From Rallus limicola (taxonomy: Eukaryota > Chordata > Aves > Gruiformes > Rallidae), in assembly GCA_022605955.1 (NCBI GenBank), contig JAKCOZ010000005.1:7474001-7538000 (forward strand): 64,000 bases of DNA. The letters are read 5' to 3'. Of the stretch, positions 1 to 14,300 are shown in pieces. Both the position numbers and the translations under genes were made by a program. Each line of letters starts with the position of its first letter. Within the stretch, counting starts at the first letter, position 1. The notes beneath the pieces were generated by a model. That model saw nothing but the letters and a program-made list of their open reading frames with translations, did no database searches and was not told the origin of the DNA.

Positions 1-3000
1 CCAAATTCACTTATAAGATTAAATAATTATTCAGATATTACAGATTTGGTTAACAGATTTTTTTTGCCTTATTAGAGCAGCAGAAGCTGTTGTGCAGAAA
101 TCCAGTCCGGCATTTACATGATCAGATAGGATAAAAGGTAGGACCAAAAAAGTACTCAAGCACGTACTTAATTTTAAAGCAACTTTCAAAAATTTGTGTC
201 CCTTTTAATGACAAACCTCCATGCTCTGACAAACCAGGAGACCAGCAGAGTCCCCTTATATTTTTTTTTTCTATTTAAATATATAACATTAAATAAATAT
301 ATATTGAAGTGCCTTATCTTGTTTCTTTCAAGACTATACTGTGGTATTACCAGGAAAACAAGGGGAACTAGGTTGCACCTAGGCTAATCAGACCTGACAT
401 CCTTTACGTTCTTGCATTAAACATCTCCAAAATTTCATACACATTTTACAATAGGCCCATAGTTTATGCAGGTGTGTTATATTTTCCAAGGGATTCAAAT
501 ATACAGCTAATACATGCAGATTCTTGACCTGATTACAAACTATTAAAGAAAAACCCAGAATAGTGCATCTCATCAGCAGGGTCTTAAAAATTGCCTTGAG
601 ATTGCCAATTAGCTCATTTAAGAAAGTTTTAGTAATGAGGAAGGAGGTATGAACACTAACAACTGGCATTCAAATGGGTTAGCAAGTGCCTTCAGGGAAC
701 ACAACTGGAACATTTTAAAACAAGAATTTTATGATACAGAAGACTCAAAGGTACTAAGAGCATAAAGCTGTTTGCTCTTGAGCAAATCAAATTATTTAGT
801 GGCAATGTTTTGCAAATCACTTTTATATGCAATTTAAAATAAATGGAAAACATAAAGGTAATCTTGAATAAAGTAATCAACTCCATCTTTATTTTCTGAT
901 ATATTTTGGAAATGCTGTAATAATGTGATTTAAGTTTGTAGAATATACACAAACCAGAAAGGAGTGAAATAGATCTTTTCCCTAGAAACTTTGAAATCTT
1001 TGACTTACTCCTAAGTGACATTAATTTTTTTTATTTTCTTCTCAGTGTTAAATTGCTGTAAATACAATGATACAAACAATGATACAAAGCAGAAAAAGTT
1101 AGAAATCAAATCTTTTCAGTTTTATGCTAACCTAGATTGCTTTAAAAGATAGTTTATTTCATTATGGAAATACAACTGTATTAATTCATTTCTGATTAAG
1201 CAAAACAGACATTCAATTGCAGTATTATTCAAGATTTTCCTCCAGCCTTATGCCATTATAGCTATCTTATCTTTAGTTGAAAAATGAAGACAATAACGCT
1301 GTCACATGTGTTGCAGCATATCGAGTTCAGTTCTGGGTCTTAGTTTGGAAATTTTAGCATTGAGTTTGGAATTGATTTGCTTGCAAACATCTACAACATC
1401 TGTGATGTTCTCCAATGCTTTGTGTCTTTACAGAAAGCGCATCAGAAATGGTTCTTCTCTCTTCCTATGTAGCAATATAGAATATATACTTAACAAGTAA
1501 ATCCAGCATTCAGCCTTTTATGGCTCAGCTCTGCAATGAAATCATTGCTCTACAGCAGTATACCTGCCTTCAAGCTGTTTATATCATGCCAGCGATCACT
1601 ATCTCAAATAGACTATGACAGGTTTACACAACACATTAGAAAGCATATAGGAAAAAAAAAAAAGATAAAACACAGCACATTGGCACAGGAACAAACAGCA
1701 GTATATTTAACAAAAAGCAGATGGTTAGCATTAAAGGTTCATGTGTAATATTTTTAACATTTCCTACACGGCATGTGACACATGATAAATATCCAAAATA
1801 ACACCTCAGCCCTTCACTATATGCATAGCGCAGTGTCATGTCAATGTTTCTGCTGTTTCATTTATGCATTCTGGACAGACTGTGCAGACAGAGCAGGGCT
1901 CCGTGTACTAAGGGCTCAGTATCTTACCTTTTCTGTGCATTTGGAGCAATTTAATCCTTCTCTGGAAAACGGCACACTGAAACGATGCCCCAGACCCTCC
2001 AGCAAGGACATAACATACAGTTGTCAGCATCTTTTTTCTTCGTTGACCAGTACAACCCTGGGAAATGGCCCATCAAAGGCAGTATCCCTGAGTTATTTAA
2101 CACTAGACCTATAGAAGTTAATGTGACCATAGTTTTTGCCCTGATTCTGAGCCAACGCTGCTTTGATAATTCCCATTACAGTCGTCTTCATTTCTGTACC
2201 CCAAGGGTAATTGCTGAAGTTGCACCGTGTGTGCAGAGACCGTGTCACCACTGATCCTTTGATTGCAGTCATGATTTACACTCATAGAAAAACTTTTGTC
2301 TGACCTTTCCAGGAGATAGAATGCAAGATCACACCTCCAGGCATCAGACCATTTCCCAAGGAGCTGTACTGCAGTATCCCTTTTGCTCTCAGAGTCTACT
2401 GCTGCAGGTACCTGATTACATTAAGAAGTGGAGCCCTCATAGCGCAAGGTGCAACAGCAAACATGCTTTCTTATAATCCACAACACCTCCACCACCTCTA
2501 AGGAAAAGGGATCTGCATACTGTACCATCCCTGGGGTAGGACTGGTGTGATCATCCTCCTTTAAATGTGTCAGCTTGTGCTTCAGAGAGCACCAGCAATG
2601 GAGCAGGTCCACCCACCCACCCACAGTAGGTTCAGGCAGAATCAGCATGTACATGCCCCTCTCATTTCTAAAATAGAGAGAGGAATACTACTGGAGTGGC
2701 ATCTTCATGAGACAGTGAAGTATTAATCAAACATTAGTACTCTTACACAATATACCAGCTTCACACCACAGGTGAACAAATTCCAGCTTGCTTTCTTAAA
2801 GGCACAGGACAATCACAGATACACACACTTCTATACAGATACCATACCTGCAGTGTAGGATTTACTGAAATACATAGTCAACACACTAGTTGTGTTACCT
2901 CATGCCTACTAGAGTAGTTATATTCAGATAAAAACAATAAAAATTAATAAAACCACTGAACTTTGCAAATTAATTAATTCAGATGCAACTTCCATAATGC

Positions 3001-3269
3001 CAAATAAATTATTATCACTTTATCTGCCTTACTTGGAAAACTACTCACAAAGCCTGAACAGTCTTTTTTTTTTTTGTCTTCCCATTTCTTTCTTTTTAAC
3101 CATGTTGCAGTTTTACCAAATAACACACTTTCATAAATAATTCTGTGTTAAAGAGCCCAGGTGACCATGCATCAAACAATTGGCTCATTAAGAATAGTCT
3201 CTTTGATTCCCTACAACCCCTGGACATCAACTTTCTCCAAGATGAAGAACTGCATATGCAAAGTCTTAC
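1..3269 (-). other. Intron 14, partial
   Basis: AT-rich intron sequence downstream of exon 14. I looked on the minus strand for the expected next coding motifs and saw none. It holds homopolymer runs (poly-T near 3064) and no repeat family that I recognise. Confidence 0.6.
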
Positions 3270-3487
3270 CTGTTTTTAGGCTCCACAAATGGAGACGAGA
3301 CATCTGCATCTGGATCCAAAATGTGGTCAAGTTCTTTCTGGTTTTTTTCATACATCCTTTTCCTCTCCGTCAGCCCTTTGTTGTTATCCACCTGTGGGAA
3401 ATCATAGTACCCCTTCCTCTTGGCTTTCAAACGCAGCTTGTTGCGGTAATGTTCTATATCGGACTTCTGCTTCAAAGCCTTGTTCAC
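3270..3487 (-). CDS. KIAA1549L: Exon 14: conserved basic/coiled cytoplasmic segment
   Basis: The 218-bp exon lies between tgccttttag| and AACAG|gtaaga and encodes 72 codons plus two bases. It holds VNKALKQKSDIEHYRNKLRL, a strongly basic helix AKRKG, YYDFPQVDNNKGLTERKRMY, and the acidic end LDPDADVSSPFVEPKN. The helix is charged enough to form a short coiled coil or bind partners (inference). It is the last exon in the window: the donor is good and no matching continuation was found in 1-3269, so the C-terminus lies outside. Confidence 0.93.
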
Positions 3488-5122
3488 CTAAAAGGCAAAA
3501 AGACATTTAAAGGATGGTGCTGTGTTGGCTACTTCCAAACGGTATTGTTAGAGCATGTTTGATGCGCTGCATGTGTCATTTTACAGAGCGCTTTTTGTAC
3601 CACACCATGCCATCTGTAAGCAGCGAGGAACTGCAAGTGAACAGAGTCGCTGCATTTTTATGGCTTGGCAGATGGTTAAATAATTTTAGCCTAAAATCTT
3701 TGTACCATCACAACAGTGACTCAGATACACCCACTGAAGAAAAACACCGATGATGTTAGCCAATTCTCGTGACCTAACGCCATGTTTGCTTTTGGGCACC
3801 ACAGGGAGAACTGACTGATGAAAACTGTCCTAGGGTCTCATAAAGTACAGAGATATCACCCCTCACTACACAAAATCTTCAGAAAGTCATCACTGGCGGC
3901 TGGGAAGAAGTTCCAGTGAAATATCACCACATGTTCCTCTTCTTTATATGCTCCCCTACAAATCTGTAACAGGTCTGTCAGAGGTGGGATCCTTAAATAA
4001 ATGGGTGTTGGGTCTGACCTGCTAGAAGTCAGGTCATGTGGATGCTCCTAAATATGGAGAAATTTCCCTCCTGCTTCAAAATGTTGGTTACACGGGCAAT
4101 TTGCTTGGGCTTTGTGTTTCTAGGTAAAATACTACAGCCTTCACACAAATTTCAAGAAATCTATGCACAAGACAGCAAGCAGCTGCAGGAGTGTCATCCT
4201 GTTCACTTAGAGAAAATAGATGCCGAAATCTAAATAAGACTTTGTCTGAGTTTGGAAACTATGTGGCACATCCAAGCTTAAAATACTAGTAACAAAATGG
4301 AATGCACCAGAATGCTCTAATCCAGGCCTACATGGAAAGCCCAATGTCACTGTCTTTTACTGGGTCCCTAGCAGCAACCCTCTCTGTTGCTTTTAAACAG
4401 CATCAGGAGGATTCCGGCTGACCTTTAAATTACTGTTGCAGCGTGAGTTTGCAAACAAGACATCTTGGGCTTGTCCCCATCATGTTTAACAACCACATTC
4501 TTTGTAAATGGTAGGCTTGTCCCCATCACGTTTAACAACCACATTCTTTGTAAATGGACCAGTCTTGATTAAATCGACATGAAAGCATAAGCAATCATAC
4601 AAGTGTTGGAGACAAAACATGGGTTTTGGCCACCAAATCCTTGCGCCATCCCACTTTGTTCCCAGACAACAACTGCACCCTCTGTGCACAAGCTGGAGTG
4701 CAGACTGAGCAAAGCCATGTCCTGTTTCACTCCTTGCTCTGAATGAGATGTAATGCTCAGTATTGACAGATCAGCTTGACACACAGATGATGTACATACA
4801 TTTCCATGTTCAGCCACAGAATTCACAGACAGGTATCCTTGTCTGCTCTCTGCCTTCATTATTCATCTTGTTAAAACTAACATAATAGGAGGGAAGGGTA
4901 TTGAGAAGGTAGGAATACAGACAATTTCCTCTTCCAAGGTTGCATGTATTCCCAGGTACATTGCAAGAGAGCAGATCTTGTCAGGCCTCCAAGTCCCCAA
5001 CACTAACGGGACTCTATATAGCACCACGGCAAAAAGCGTCCACCCATTTAACAGGATTCGGATAGCTGCACCTACAGATGCAGATAAGGCAACAGCTGAA
5101 GATTTTATTAGTCAGTCCTTAC
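3488..5122 (-). other. Intron 13
   Basis: It contains a 46-bp tandem duplication at 4468-4557 and otherwise unremarkable sequence. Confidence 0.7.
4468..4557. repeat. 46-bp tandem duplication
   Basis: Two adjacent copies (4468-4513 and 4514-4557) start ggcttgtccccatca and end with ctttgtaaatgg. They differ by one base (catg against cacg), so the duplication is recent. It lies inside intron 13. Confidence 0.95.
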
Positions 5123-5301
5123 TTCTCCATTAATGATGGCAGATTCCTGGCTCCTATCTGATGCAGCATGAACAGCAGGCAGGGCCACAGGTTTGATAGC
5201 TATCAGCTGTACCGATCCAGAAGAGGTGTCGAAGGGGTCGATGGCAGATTTGGCAATATTATCAAAGAGAATGCCTCCTTCCTCTTCATCACTTACAGGC
5301 A
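5123..5301 (-). CDS. KIAA1549L: Exon 13: cytoplasmic tail, acidic motif
   Basis: The 179-bp exon lies between tgttttag| and GAA|gtaagg and encodes 60 residues with the carried base. VPVSDEEEGGILFDN is an acidic cluster of casein-kinase-2 type. FDTSSGSVQLIAIKPVALP is a conserved hydrophobic patch. The exon ends INGE in phase 0. It is nearly 9.9 kb from exon 12. Confidence 0.92.
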
Positions 5302-8300
5302 CTAAAACACATCAAACTTATTTAGCATGAAGCAATAGATATTTTTATTGCATGTTCAAGGTGAAATCCAGCAAACACATGCTTCAGATTAATGATGTGC
5401 TTAGTGCCTTCGAGAAGCAGACCTAGGAGACCTTTATGCTGGAAAAAAATGCCATTAGATTACAGATAACATTATGTATTCAAATTATTATTCTGCACTC
5501 CCCCAGAGAAGGTTGCTTTCCAATCTGCACTAATGGGATACAGAAAGAAAGGAGAAAAAGAATGACACAGAAAATGGTATGAAAATTATGGAAAAAGTCA
5601 AAGTACATCTTTACCCAGGTTTCACATGGAAAAGACACCATATGCACACACACACGTGCCTCCACATGCCAAGGCATCAGTAGCTACACCTGAACCATAC
5701 CAAAAGTGCAGCTTTTTTGTGCCTTACACTGCAACAGTGCGGGCATTCTCAAAGTTTGAAAAATAAAACTACTGACTTTAGCAGAAATTAACAATGTTAA
5801 AAATTCCATCTATTAAAATGCAAACATTTATTTGTGTGTTAAAACACTCTTAAGAAACTGATGCTGTCAAGTTTATGGGTTTTTTTTCTTTTCAAAGCAG
5901 TACCTCAGGTTCTTGTAAAGTTAAAACATACAATTTCTCAAGAGAAAGGAGAAAGCTTCTGAAAAACCTCTTCAAAATTAAATGGCATGGTGAAGCATCT
6001 TTAGGTTTAGATTTCTATATAAATGGACAACCCTTTCCAATACAGTTGGGTCCTTTCTCCTCCAAAGTTTGTTATAAAGCCTGCATCACCTTTGTCAAGG
6101 TGTTGAGTCTTAACACTTCTTTCCTCATTTTGAAATAAAAGACTCTAAAGCATGAGCACAAGTTCTACAGAGACATTCTTGGAAACATTTGTGAATAATT
6201 ATGCTATTAGAAGGAAGAATGTTTGCTCCATTTCCTAACTGACAGGAGAAGAGATCTTCTGCTAATGAACAAAGTGGTTTGCTCTAGATTTATTTCCTCT
6301 GAAAATATACTCTGTTTTAATATTTAACCACTCACAGATTACAATGGACTTGTATAAACTCAGCAGCTTAGACAAAGTGATTCTGGTAAGAAAATATTTG
6401 ACATCAGTAAAAAAAGTATGATTCCACTGAGTAAGCTTATTATGTTTCAGTCTGTACTTAGTGTGGACTGGAGTTGACCCTGCTTGAACTTTGAGAAATA
6501 GATGGGTTAAATCACTCTCATTAAATATTGTCCCTCCAGCTCCACGGAGCTGTCCAAATATGATAGAGGATTTTAGTGGGTCTGATACTCCCTTGTCCCT
6601 CCTGGGACTGTTCAAACACTGAATTCATATGCTCACCTGAGCAAGCAGATCACAAGCCTGGCTCACTGAACTTCACCGCTGGACTGGCACTGAAGACCAT
6701 GCCTCCAAACCAGCAAAATCAGATGAAGAAAGATACTTGCCTGTTACAGACCACAACAGAACAGGAGGGCGCTGATGTGACAATAAGTACAGAAGTGAAG
6801 CATAGATGTTCTTTCTTCAGTCAGAAAGCACCAAGAAATGCAGCTGCATTTCCACACCAATGTTTCAGAAGGACTGCACTTGCTGAGACCTCAGCAGCGT
6901 TCTCCAAGCGCCATAGAGCGCATTACTAGCTACATATGCATGGATTGCCCCTCAGACCTCATTTCAGGATCAGAAACCAAGAGTTTTGCTTAATTAAACA
7001 GAAATCCTTTGGTTCAAAGACTCCTTAAATGGAAAAATAAATAAGGGCAAAGAGAATCAGGAATCACAGTCAACAGGCATTTCTGATGTGGTACATTAAC
7101 AGCAAAGAGGATCTTGAGTGTATCTGAGGAGATTCTCATCTGTGAGCACATCTACATCTACTGCAATGCTATGGGCATGGAAATAATAGCCAAATAGGAC
7201 AAGAAATGGGAAGCCTATTCCACCTTGGCATTTGTTCATTAATTGGCATTTATAATACAAAAGAGTTTTTTTTCCTATTGCTCTTTTTTCACCAAGGAGT
7301 GATAAAAGAGTCTGTGATCTGCAATTATTGGCACATTTGTATTTTGTATTGGCAGTGAACCACAAGCAAGTACTGTGGTAATTTTAACATTTGCTCCTAT
7401 CTATCCCTGTCTGAGAAAATTTGCAGCAGGCATTTATAACATGATTGAACCACAGCAACCTCTAAACATTAAGGGACAAACTAAAGGGAGCTCTGAAAAG
7501 CAGGAGTCCTGGAGCATTTGTTGGTGGTCTGTGTCCCCCAACCCCTAGCCAGCCCACCCATCTGAACACTTCAGCTGGGCAAGCAACTGTCTGGCACAGG
7601 AAACCAGAAAACCACCTTCTAGAAGCACTCATAGATTTAAATGGATGCTTTTAATCTCTGTTTTTAAATATTTTTGTGGATTCATTGTTCTAGTCTCTCT
7701 TGCGCTGTGTGCATGCACACACAGAAACACCTGTATGTTCAGTGGCAGAAAAGAGAAAAAAATTACTTAATCACCTACTTAACAGTAATTTCACATGTCT
7801 CCAACATCTTGTGCTGGAAGTCTCATGCAACACGATCCACTAAGAATGAATTACTCCTCCTAATTTTCCTGCTACTGAAGTACGTGAAGATATATCCGAA
7901 GCAATCATGTATTCAGGTTGAGTGCAAATTGCAGTGCTGATCAGCGTGGCATTGGATTTTTGAAGAGCAGGCCCATCGCTGAAGCTTTATCTCCACACCA
8001 CCGCAGCTAGTAAGTATACAAGATCTACTCGATTACAGCTACTTCAGGGGTGCTAGCCTGCGATGGTAGTGCAGCTCTGCGCTCCTTCCCGGCGGCGATG
8101 CCAGCAGGTGGTGCTACCCACTCGTGCTGCTGGTGCTCCAGGAGAGGTGCTGCCAAACTGGAGCTCTGAACGGTCCAGGAACCATTAGGCGGGATAGTCT
8201 GGCCTTACCTAGTCATTAACTAGTGCAGAGGCTTTTATGGGGGGGCACTGTCAGGTGGTGTGCAAACAGCCCGGGCTGACTCAGCTCACCTGGGCTGGTT

Positions 8301-11300
8301 GCCTGGGGAGGTTGACTCTGGCCTGGACAAAAACAGGGCATTATAAAATAAAAATTATACTCTTCTCAGCCTAGATTTCGATATAAAAGCCACACAAGAT
8401 TTCTTCTCATCTCTCTCTTTCCCTCCACCTTGAAGTGGAGCACCCTCCCTCCTTCAAAACATGTTTGACAGCAGAAGAGCTGAAATATCTGTTAAAATAA
8501 AGAATATCTCAATTACCTGCCGACCAGGCAACTTCACAGCAAAATACTTGAGAGATGTGTGCAGTCCTGCTAACAGGCAACCATAATATGAAATAACAGG
8601 AAAAAAATAATAGGAAAGCAAATAGATTATACAATTAAAATCCTAAATTTGACAGAGCAAACTAGGCCACATATCTAAAAGACTATCTCCATAGGAAAGA
8701 GCCTGCACAGGAGTATTTCAAACGGAAATCTTGACTCCTCAACATAAATTAATAAATAATTTTGAAGAAAATCTCTCTAGATAGAAAAAAAATAGAGATT
8801 TTATACATCATCTAAATAATTAATTATCTGAGTATCCCCAGAAATGTACAAACAAGAACTCTTAGCAATAAGAAGCATTAGCTTCTGAAGGGATTTGCAA
8901 GTCTGTAAGTAAAATACAAGTTTCCTAACATCAGTATGTGAACCTATCCAGGATTAAAGTACCTCTATAAGATACCACAGTACAACAGGAGACATACTTG
9001 TGCACACATATGCACACTTTCCAAAATAACATCCAACACAGAGTCTGCAGTTCTAAACCTTTCACTATCAGCACAAATACAATATTTTCAAAGCAGCAGA
9101 CAGCTTACAGGCTAATAGAAGCGGGTCATGATTCCTCCTGGATATTATTTTCTCAGAGTCTGCTAAATGCTAGGCCATGTGTCTGAAATGTTACAGTCCT
9201 GGTGTTGCCAGGGATCGTGAAATAGGAGTTACCTGAACAGGTCATTTGAGATCTCTAAACTGATATTTGGAAGCTTTTCATGAAACTGTATACATGGCAT
9301 GTCTGCTTTTCTATTAGCTGCTTGCTTCATTTGCTTCTATGAACATTTCTTCTCCTCCTAAGCAGGAGCAAAGACTTTTTCCCCTGTAGTTACACCTGCT
9401 CCAACCACATCTGCCTCAAAGTCCTTCAAAAAGAGACCATGTATTTCACAATGTTTGTACAGAATCCATCAGACCCTTTTCTTGGCTGGCATTTCTGTAA
9501 TATCATGCTAGGCATATTTAATAATTGGAAAAAAAAACCCCACCAAACTAACAAGGATTAAAACTATACAAAGAAGATAGGAAGAGCATCCAGCTTAGAG
9601 TGTGAGCTGCTTCTTTAAGAAATTAGTGCTCTATAAGCTTTATAAAGCTTTGCAGAAATTTGCAGGTTTCTATTTGTGCAATAGAACTGTGCATCTGTCA
9701 TCTTCAGTGCTGACCTATTAGTGAAATATCAGAACCATCCAGGCTGACAGCGGATCTGATGGCATGAACATCTAACACACTCATTGCACTGTTGCTTGGA
9801 TGACAACTGCTGTCAGACTCAATTAGTGACAGTGTAGAGCTCATCTGGAGGGGCAGACAGACGTGAATTAAGAAATACTTAATTGCACAACCACCTGCAG
9901 ATTCCAGTTCTTTCAGAGATCTGCTGCAACAGGCACCTTAACAAAATACGGTACTTTCTTGCCATGAAAAATGCAATCAACGTTTAGCTGAAAAAAAGGC
10001 AAGCTGGGTTAGCTGTGCTCATCTAAAAGAGGCAAAAGTATTTTCCACTCATTCTAAACATGTTTTACCATGCCTGTGAATAGAGCACCAGGTGCGCCCC
10101 AGTCACCCAGTATGGACAGCTCAGAGGTGCTGTTAGTCCTCCCACTCTCTCTCTGGGGACAGAGGTGTTGGAGCAGTGGCACCTTTTGCTTTTGTAGCAG
10201 TGTGAAGAGGCTCAGAAATGAGGTTCAGAGTTCACATAAGAGCTTACAATACTTGACTCTTGCAAACCAAAACCAAGTGGAGAAAACAGTGGGAAATGGT
10301 ATTGGCTGTGTCTAAAGACACAAAGGGTTCACTGCCACCAGCAGGATGCTAGCAGGGTCACAGTGCTCTCTACATTTAAAACAAATACACAAAAAAAGGA
10401 CAGTGGAAGGAATGGAAACAATATGAGGAAATATCAGGCTATGTCACACAAGGTGAAACCTTTGGAGAAAAAAAAAAGAAGAATCAGCATATAAAGCCTC
10501 TGGGAGGTTCATGGGAGAACAGTAACTCATATCAACATGAGGGATTTCAGCTGAACAAGTGGATGCTGTTCAATGCTTTGGGTTTTTGTTTTGTTTCATT
10601 TTACCTCACCATGGTCAAGTGTCAGGAAATTACTCCAGAAAAGCCTCGGAGTTTACTGTGAGGAGGGGAAGAGTTAAGTAAAGATCCCCAGTAACACTTG
10701 TTCTGGACAAATTAAGTTGATGCTTCAGGATGAGAAATGAATGAGGAAAAGAATAGACTCCTCTCTCTAGACCATAAATTCTTCCTAGCACTCTGATTCC
10801 TCAGCCTTTCAGAGACACAGGCATCGTGAAAAGGAATCCTCTCGCTTCAAATCTGTGCACGTACTCTAATGCAGCTGTCTGGGCTCCTTCCATACTGGAA
10901 AGAGAAAGACAAGTACCTCCATCACAGACAAGTCTCTCCCAATTAGCTATCACCCTCTAGAATCACTAGAGGCTTAGGTTAGATTAGAAAGCCAACTTTA
11001 AACAACCAAAATTTGGCCAAATGAAGCCGTTTCCACCCTAACTTGTACTTCACCCCACCTAGCACAGAAAAGGCAGAGGAAGGGTTCTAGGTGTTTTCTA
11101 GGATGAGCCAGATCCTGAAGCTAGCCCTGGATCAAAGCATATTGCTACATCACTGCTACTGCATTCAATTACTGTTGTCATATTTCATTTGAGTTGCTCC
11201 AGACAACTGCTCATAAATTCAGAAAAGCTGACTCTGACATGGAGCTGCCACATCGGACACTGTGACAACTGGTGGCCCACACTTTTGTAGAATAAAGGAG

Positions 11301-14300
11301 ACAGTGCATCATAGCTTGGCTGAGTTACATTTAAAAATCCCTTTGATTATAGAGAAGTCAAATAATACAGCCAAGTTTTCCTCCCTTTCACTTTATTCCT
11401 GCAGACATTTGATTTTCAGATATCCCTACAAAGAACAAAAGGAAAAAAGAGCTTAAAGTTTGTATGACAGCTTCTGTTTGGACAGAGAAAATGATAGTCT
11501 TACTGGAGTCTGAAACTTTAAAAAAAAGGAGCAAGGCCCCTGACTGAACTGCAGCAAAGTTACATCTATTTTTGAAGCCAATACCCAAATCCTTGCAGAT
11601 AAGTAGTGCTCCAGCTTGGATTCCTAGGAGGAGGAAAGAGGAGGAAAGGAAGGTTTCTTGCACAAGTTTGACACTCTGCAAATGTTCACCTATGATGCAC
11701 ATGCTTTCATGATGATGAGGTTCAAGTACAAAATTAGGCTCAACTACCAAACTAGGCTCAACTACACAAGTTCTCACTCCAAAAGGCATGTTGGGAGTCA
11801 TGCTTCATTGAGAACTGCTAACAAGCTAAAGCTTTTCCTTTTCTCAAAACAAGCAAGAAACCATGCCCTCCTGAAGATGCTAGTGAGAAGATTGCATAAT
11901 CAAGCACTTAAAGATTGGAAAGAAACACCCAGATAACATTCACCAGCTTCACTTTGTGAGGAGCTGGTAAAAGGAAAAGAAACACTTTATTGTAAACTAC
12001 GGTAGCTCTGAAGTATGTGTGGGTTCAACCATTTGCTTCTACCTGAACAATGATAGGCCTGATAAAACGATAGGTGAAAGTGCTAATATCCTGTTGCTCT
12101 CCTCCACATTCTCTAACAAACCCATCTTGGAAACTGTCAGTACCTCTATCAGCTCATTCATTCAGGTCATGGGTCTCTAGCATATGCAACAGGGCACTTT
12201 TAAAAAGGAAACTTCCTATTCAAATACTAAAAAATGTTTTTTAAGAAAAACAAAATTTTGAAAATGCCATTATCCTACCAAAATTTGTAACTCTTGTAAT
12301 CCAAATAGGTATGTTATTTGTGTTTTGTATAGAAAAAACACTTAGCTAAAGAGTCTCCAAGACACCAGGTCCTAAGGCAATCCTGTCAGTCTGTGCTGGT
12401 TTCACATTGTTCACTCACAGCCCTGACACACTCAATTTGGAGTCAGTTTTGATACAAGCCATATAGAGTTTATGTACTGAAGTAACATCCAGTGCTGTCA
12501 TTTTCCCCTGTAACTAAATGTCAGCAAGAAATAGAATCTAAAATTGGTCTGTAACTATGGCAACTAATGAGCCATTCTAACTTGGAGTCCCCATATCAAA
12601 CATGTGACCATCAAGGGATTCATTTCAGTTGGAAGATGCTGCTTTTTTTCAGAGAAGAAAATATGCTGCTGCTTTTGCAGACATGCGCACTACAGGCATC
12701 AACCTACAACTGAGCAAGAGAGCTGGAGCAGGTTCAGAGAAACAATTAGGAGGAAAGCAGCTTCTTTTTTAAGCTTGAAGGAAAAGCAGCCAGTATATTC
12801 TACTGATCGTAATCACGCTGGATGAAGAATAAAAACCATGCAAAAACAACAAAATATTGGAGACAACTGTGTTTGAAATCATAGCACTGGGGAACAAAGC
12901 GTATGCTCTGTGATGAAAAGTAACAGATGCCTTTAATTTCAACTTCAACAGTCATTTGGGACCACACAACTCAAAAGTCAATAATGTGCATGTAAGAATA
13001 AGTGTGGAGCCAGCTCCATAATTCTGGTAGGGGGGAGGCTATTTCATCTCTTATGCTCACATCTTCTTTCTCAGAAGCTGTTCTGAAAGGGTTGCATCAG
13101 CAAACTCTCAAACATACCTTAAACCATCTGCCTAGAGCTAAAACATCCTCATCTCTTTACCAGGGAACAATGTACTTATTCCCCTATCATATTTAAATGA
13201 GCAAACCCAGAATCTCCTTTCTGCCCCAGGATCTGAAGACAATCTATCGTATGAGTGGAGCATACACTAAAGATGTTTTCCCTACAGCATGAGAACTAGA
13301 AATCATTTACCTGCTTCTAACATGGAGCACTTTGGCCATATGAAGTAGCATCAGCATTCAAGCTATTCTTTTTTCAGAAGACAGAAGATAAAACGAACAA
13401 GTAAATAAACCAACTGTTCATTTTCTAGCATAATTTGAGAAGTGTGCTGTTATTTTTATCAAAATGTTCAAGCAAAATTATAATGAAATCAAGATTTAAA
13501 ATAAAGGGCCAGTATTCTCTTATACTACATGAAATGGTTTCTCTATCATGTGTATGTTATAGAAACACATTACAGTCCCAATCAGAAGAGAGGATGTAAG
13601 GTGTTAGTCTATAACAAAAAAACTAGAAGTTCTTACCAATTTTCTTTGAAGATTTAAAACCTAACAAAACAAAAGGAAAAAAACCCTTCATTAAATTATT
13701 TTGCCCACACACATAAACATCATCTGACACAGGTTTTGACTATTCACCTTCCTGAGTAGGGAGGAAAGAGGGAGAAAAAAATATCAGCATAAGTTACAGC
13801 TTTTAACACTGAAAGCTATAAATGTTGTTGTCTAGTAAAGCCAGCAACATTTGAAATAGTGAAAAAATAATTGCAAACCTTGAATCAATTAAATACTGTT
13901 ATGCTGTCTATGAAAAAAATAGATCTCTTTGAGAAAGACCAGTCAGAATACTTATTACAGGTCTGGAGTAATCAGTAAAGTCACAGGTCTGTCAAGAGAA
14001 AGGCAGTACACGTGACAAACTACAAAAGAAAATCAAACAACTTCACTTCTCTATGTGTGAATCTGCAAATGTGCATAAATCTCAGTGAAGCCGATTTAAA
14101 AGAGAGTACTACATTTAGATCAGTACTTTGATCCTCACAAGATGCAATGCTCTGTGGTACATGTATGGAAGAACAGATCCTCACAAGATGCAATGCTCTG
14201 TGGTACATGTATGGAAGAACAGAGGACAATTAAGGACATTTGGTTTTGCTGTACAGAAGAAAGGCCATCTCTGGGCACTATGTACCAGCCTCTATATTGC

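Noticed and set aside
6576..6929. 117-codon plus-strand open frame
   Set aside because: No acceptor/donor context, domain or composition supports coding.
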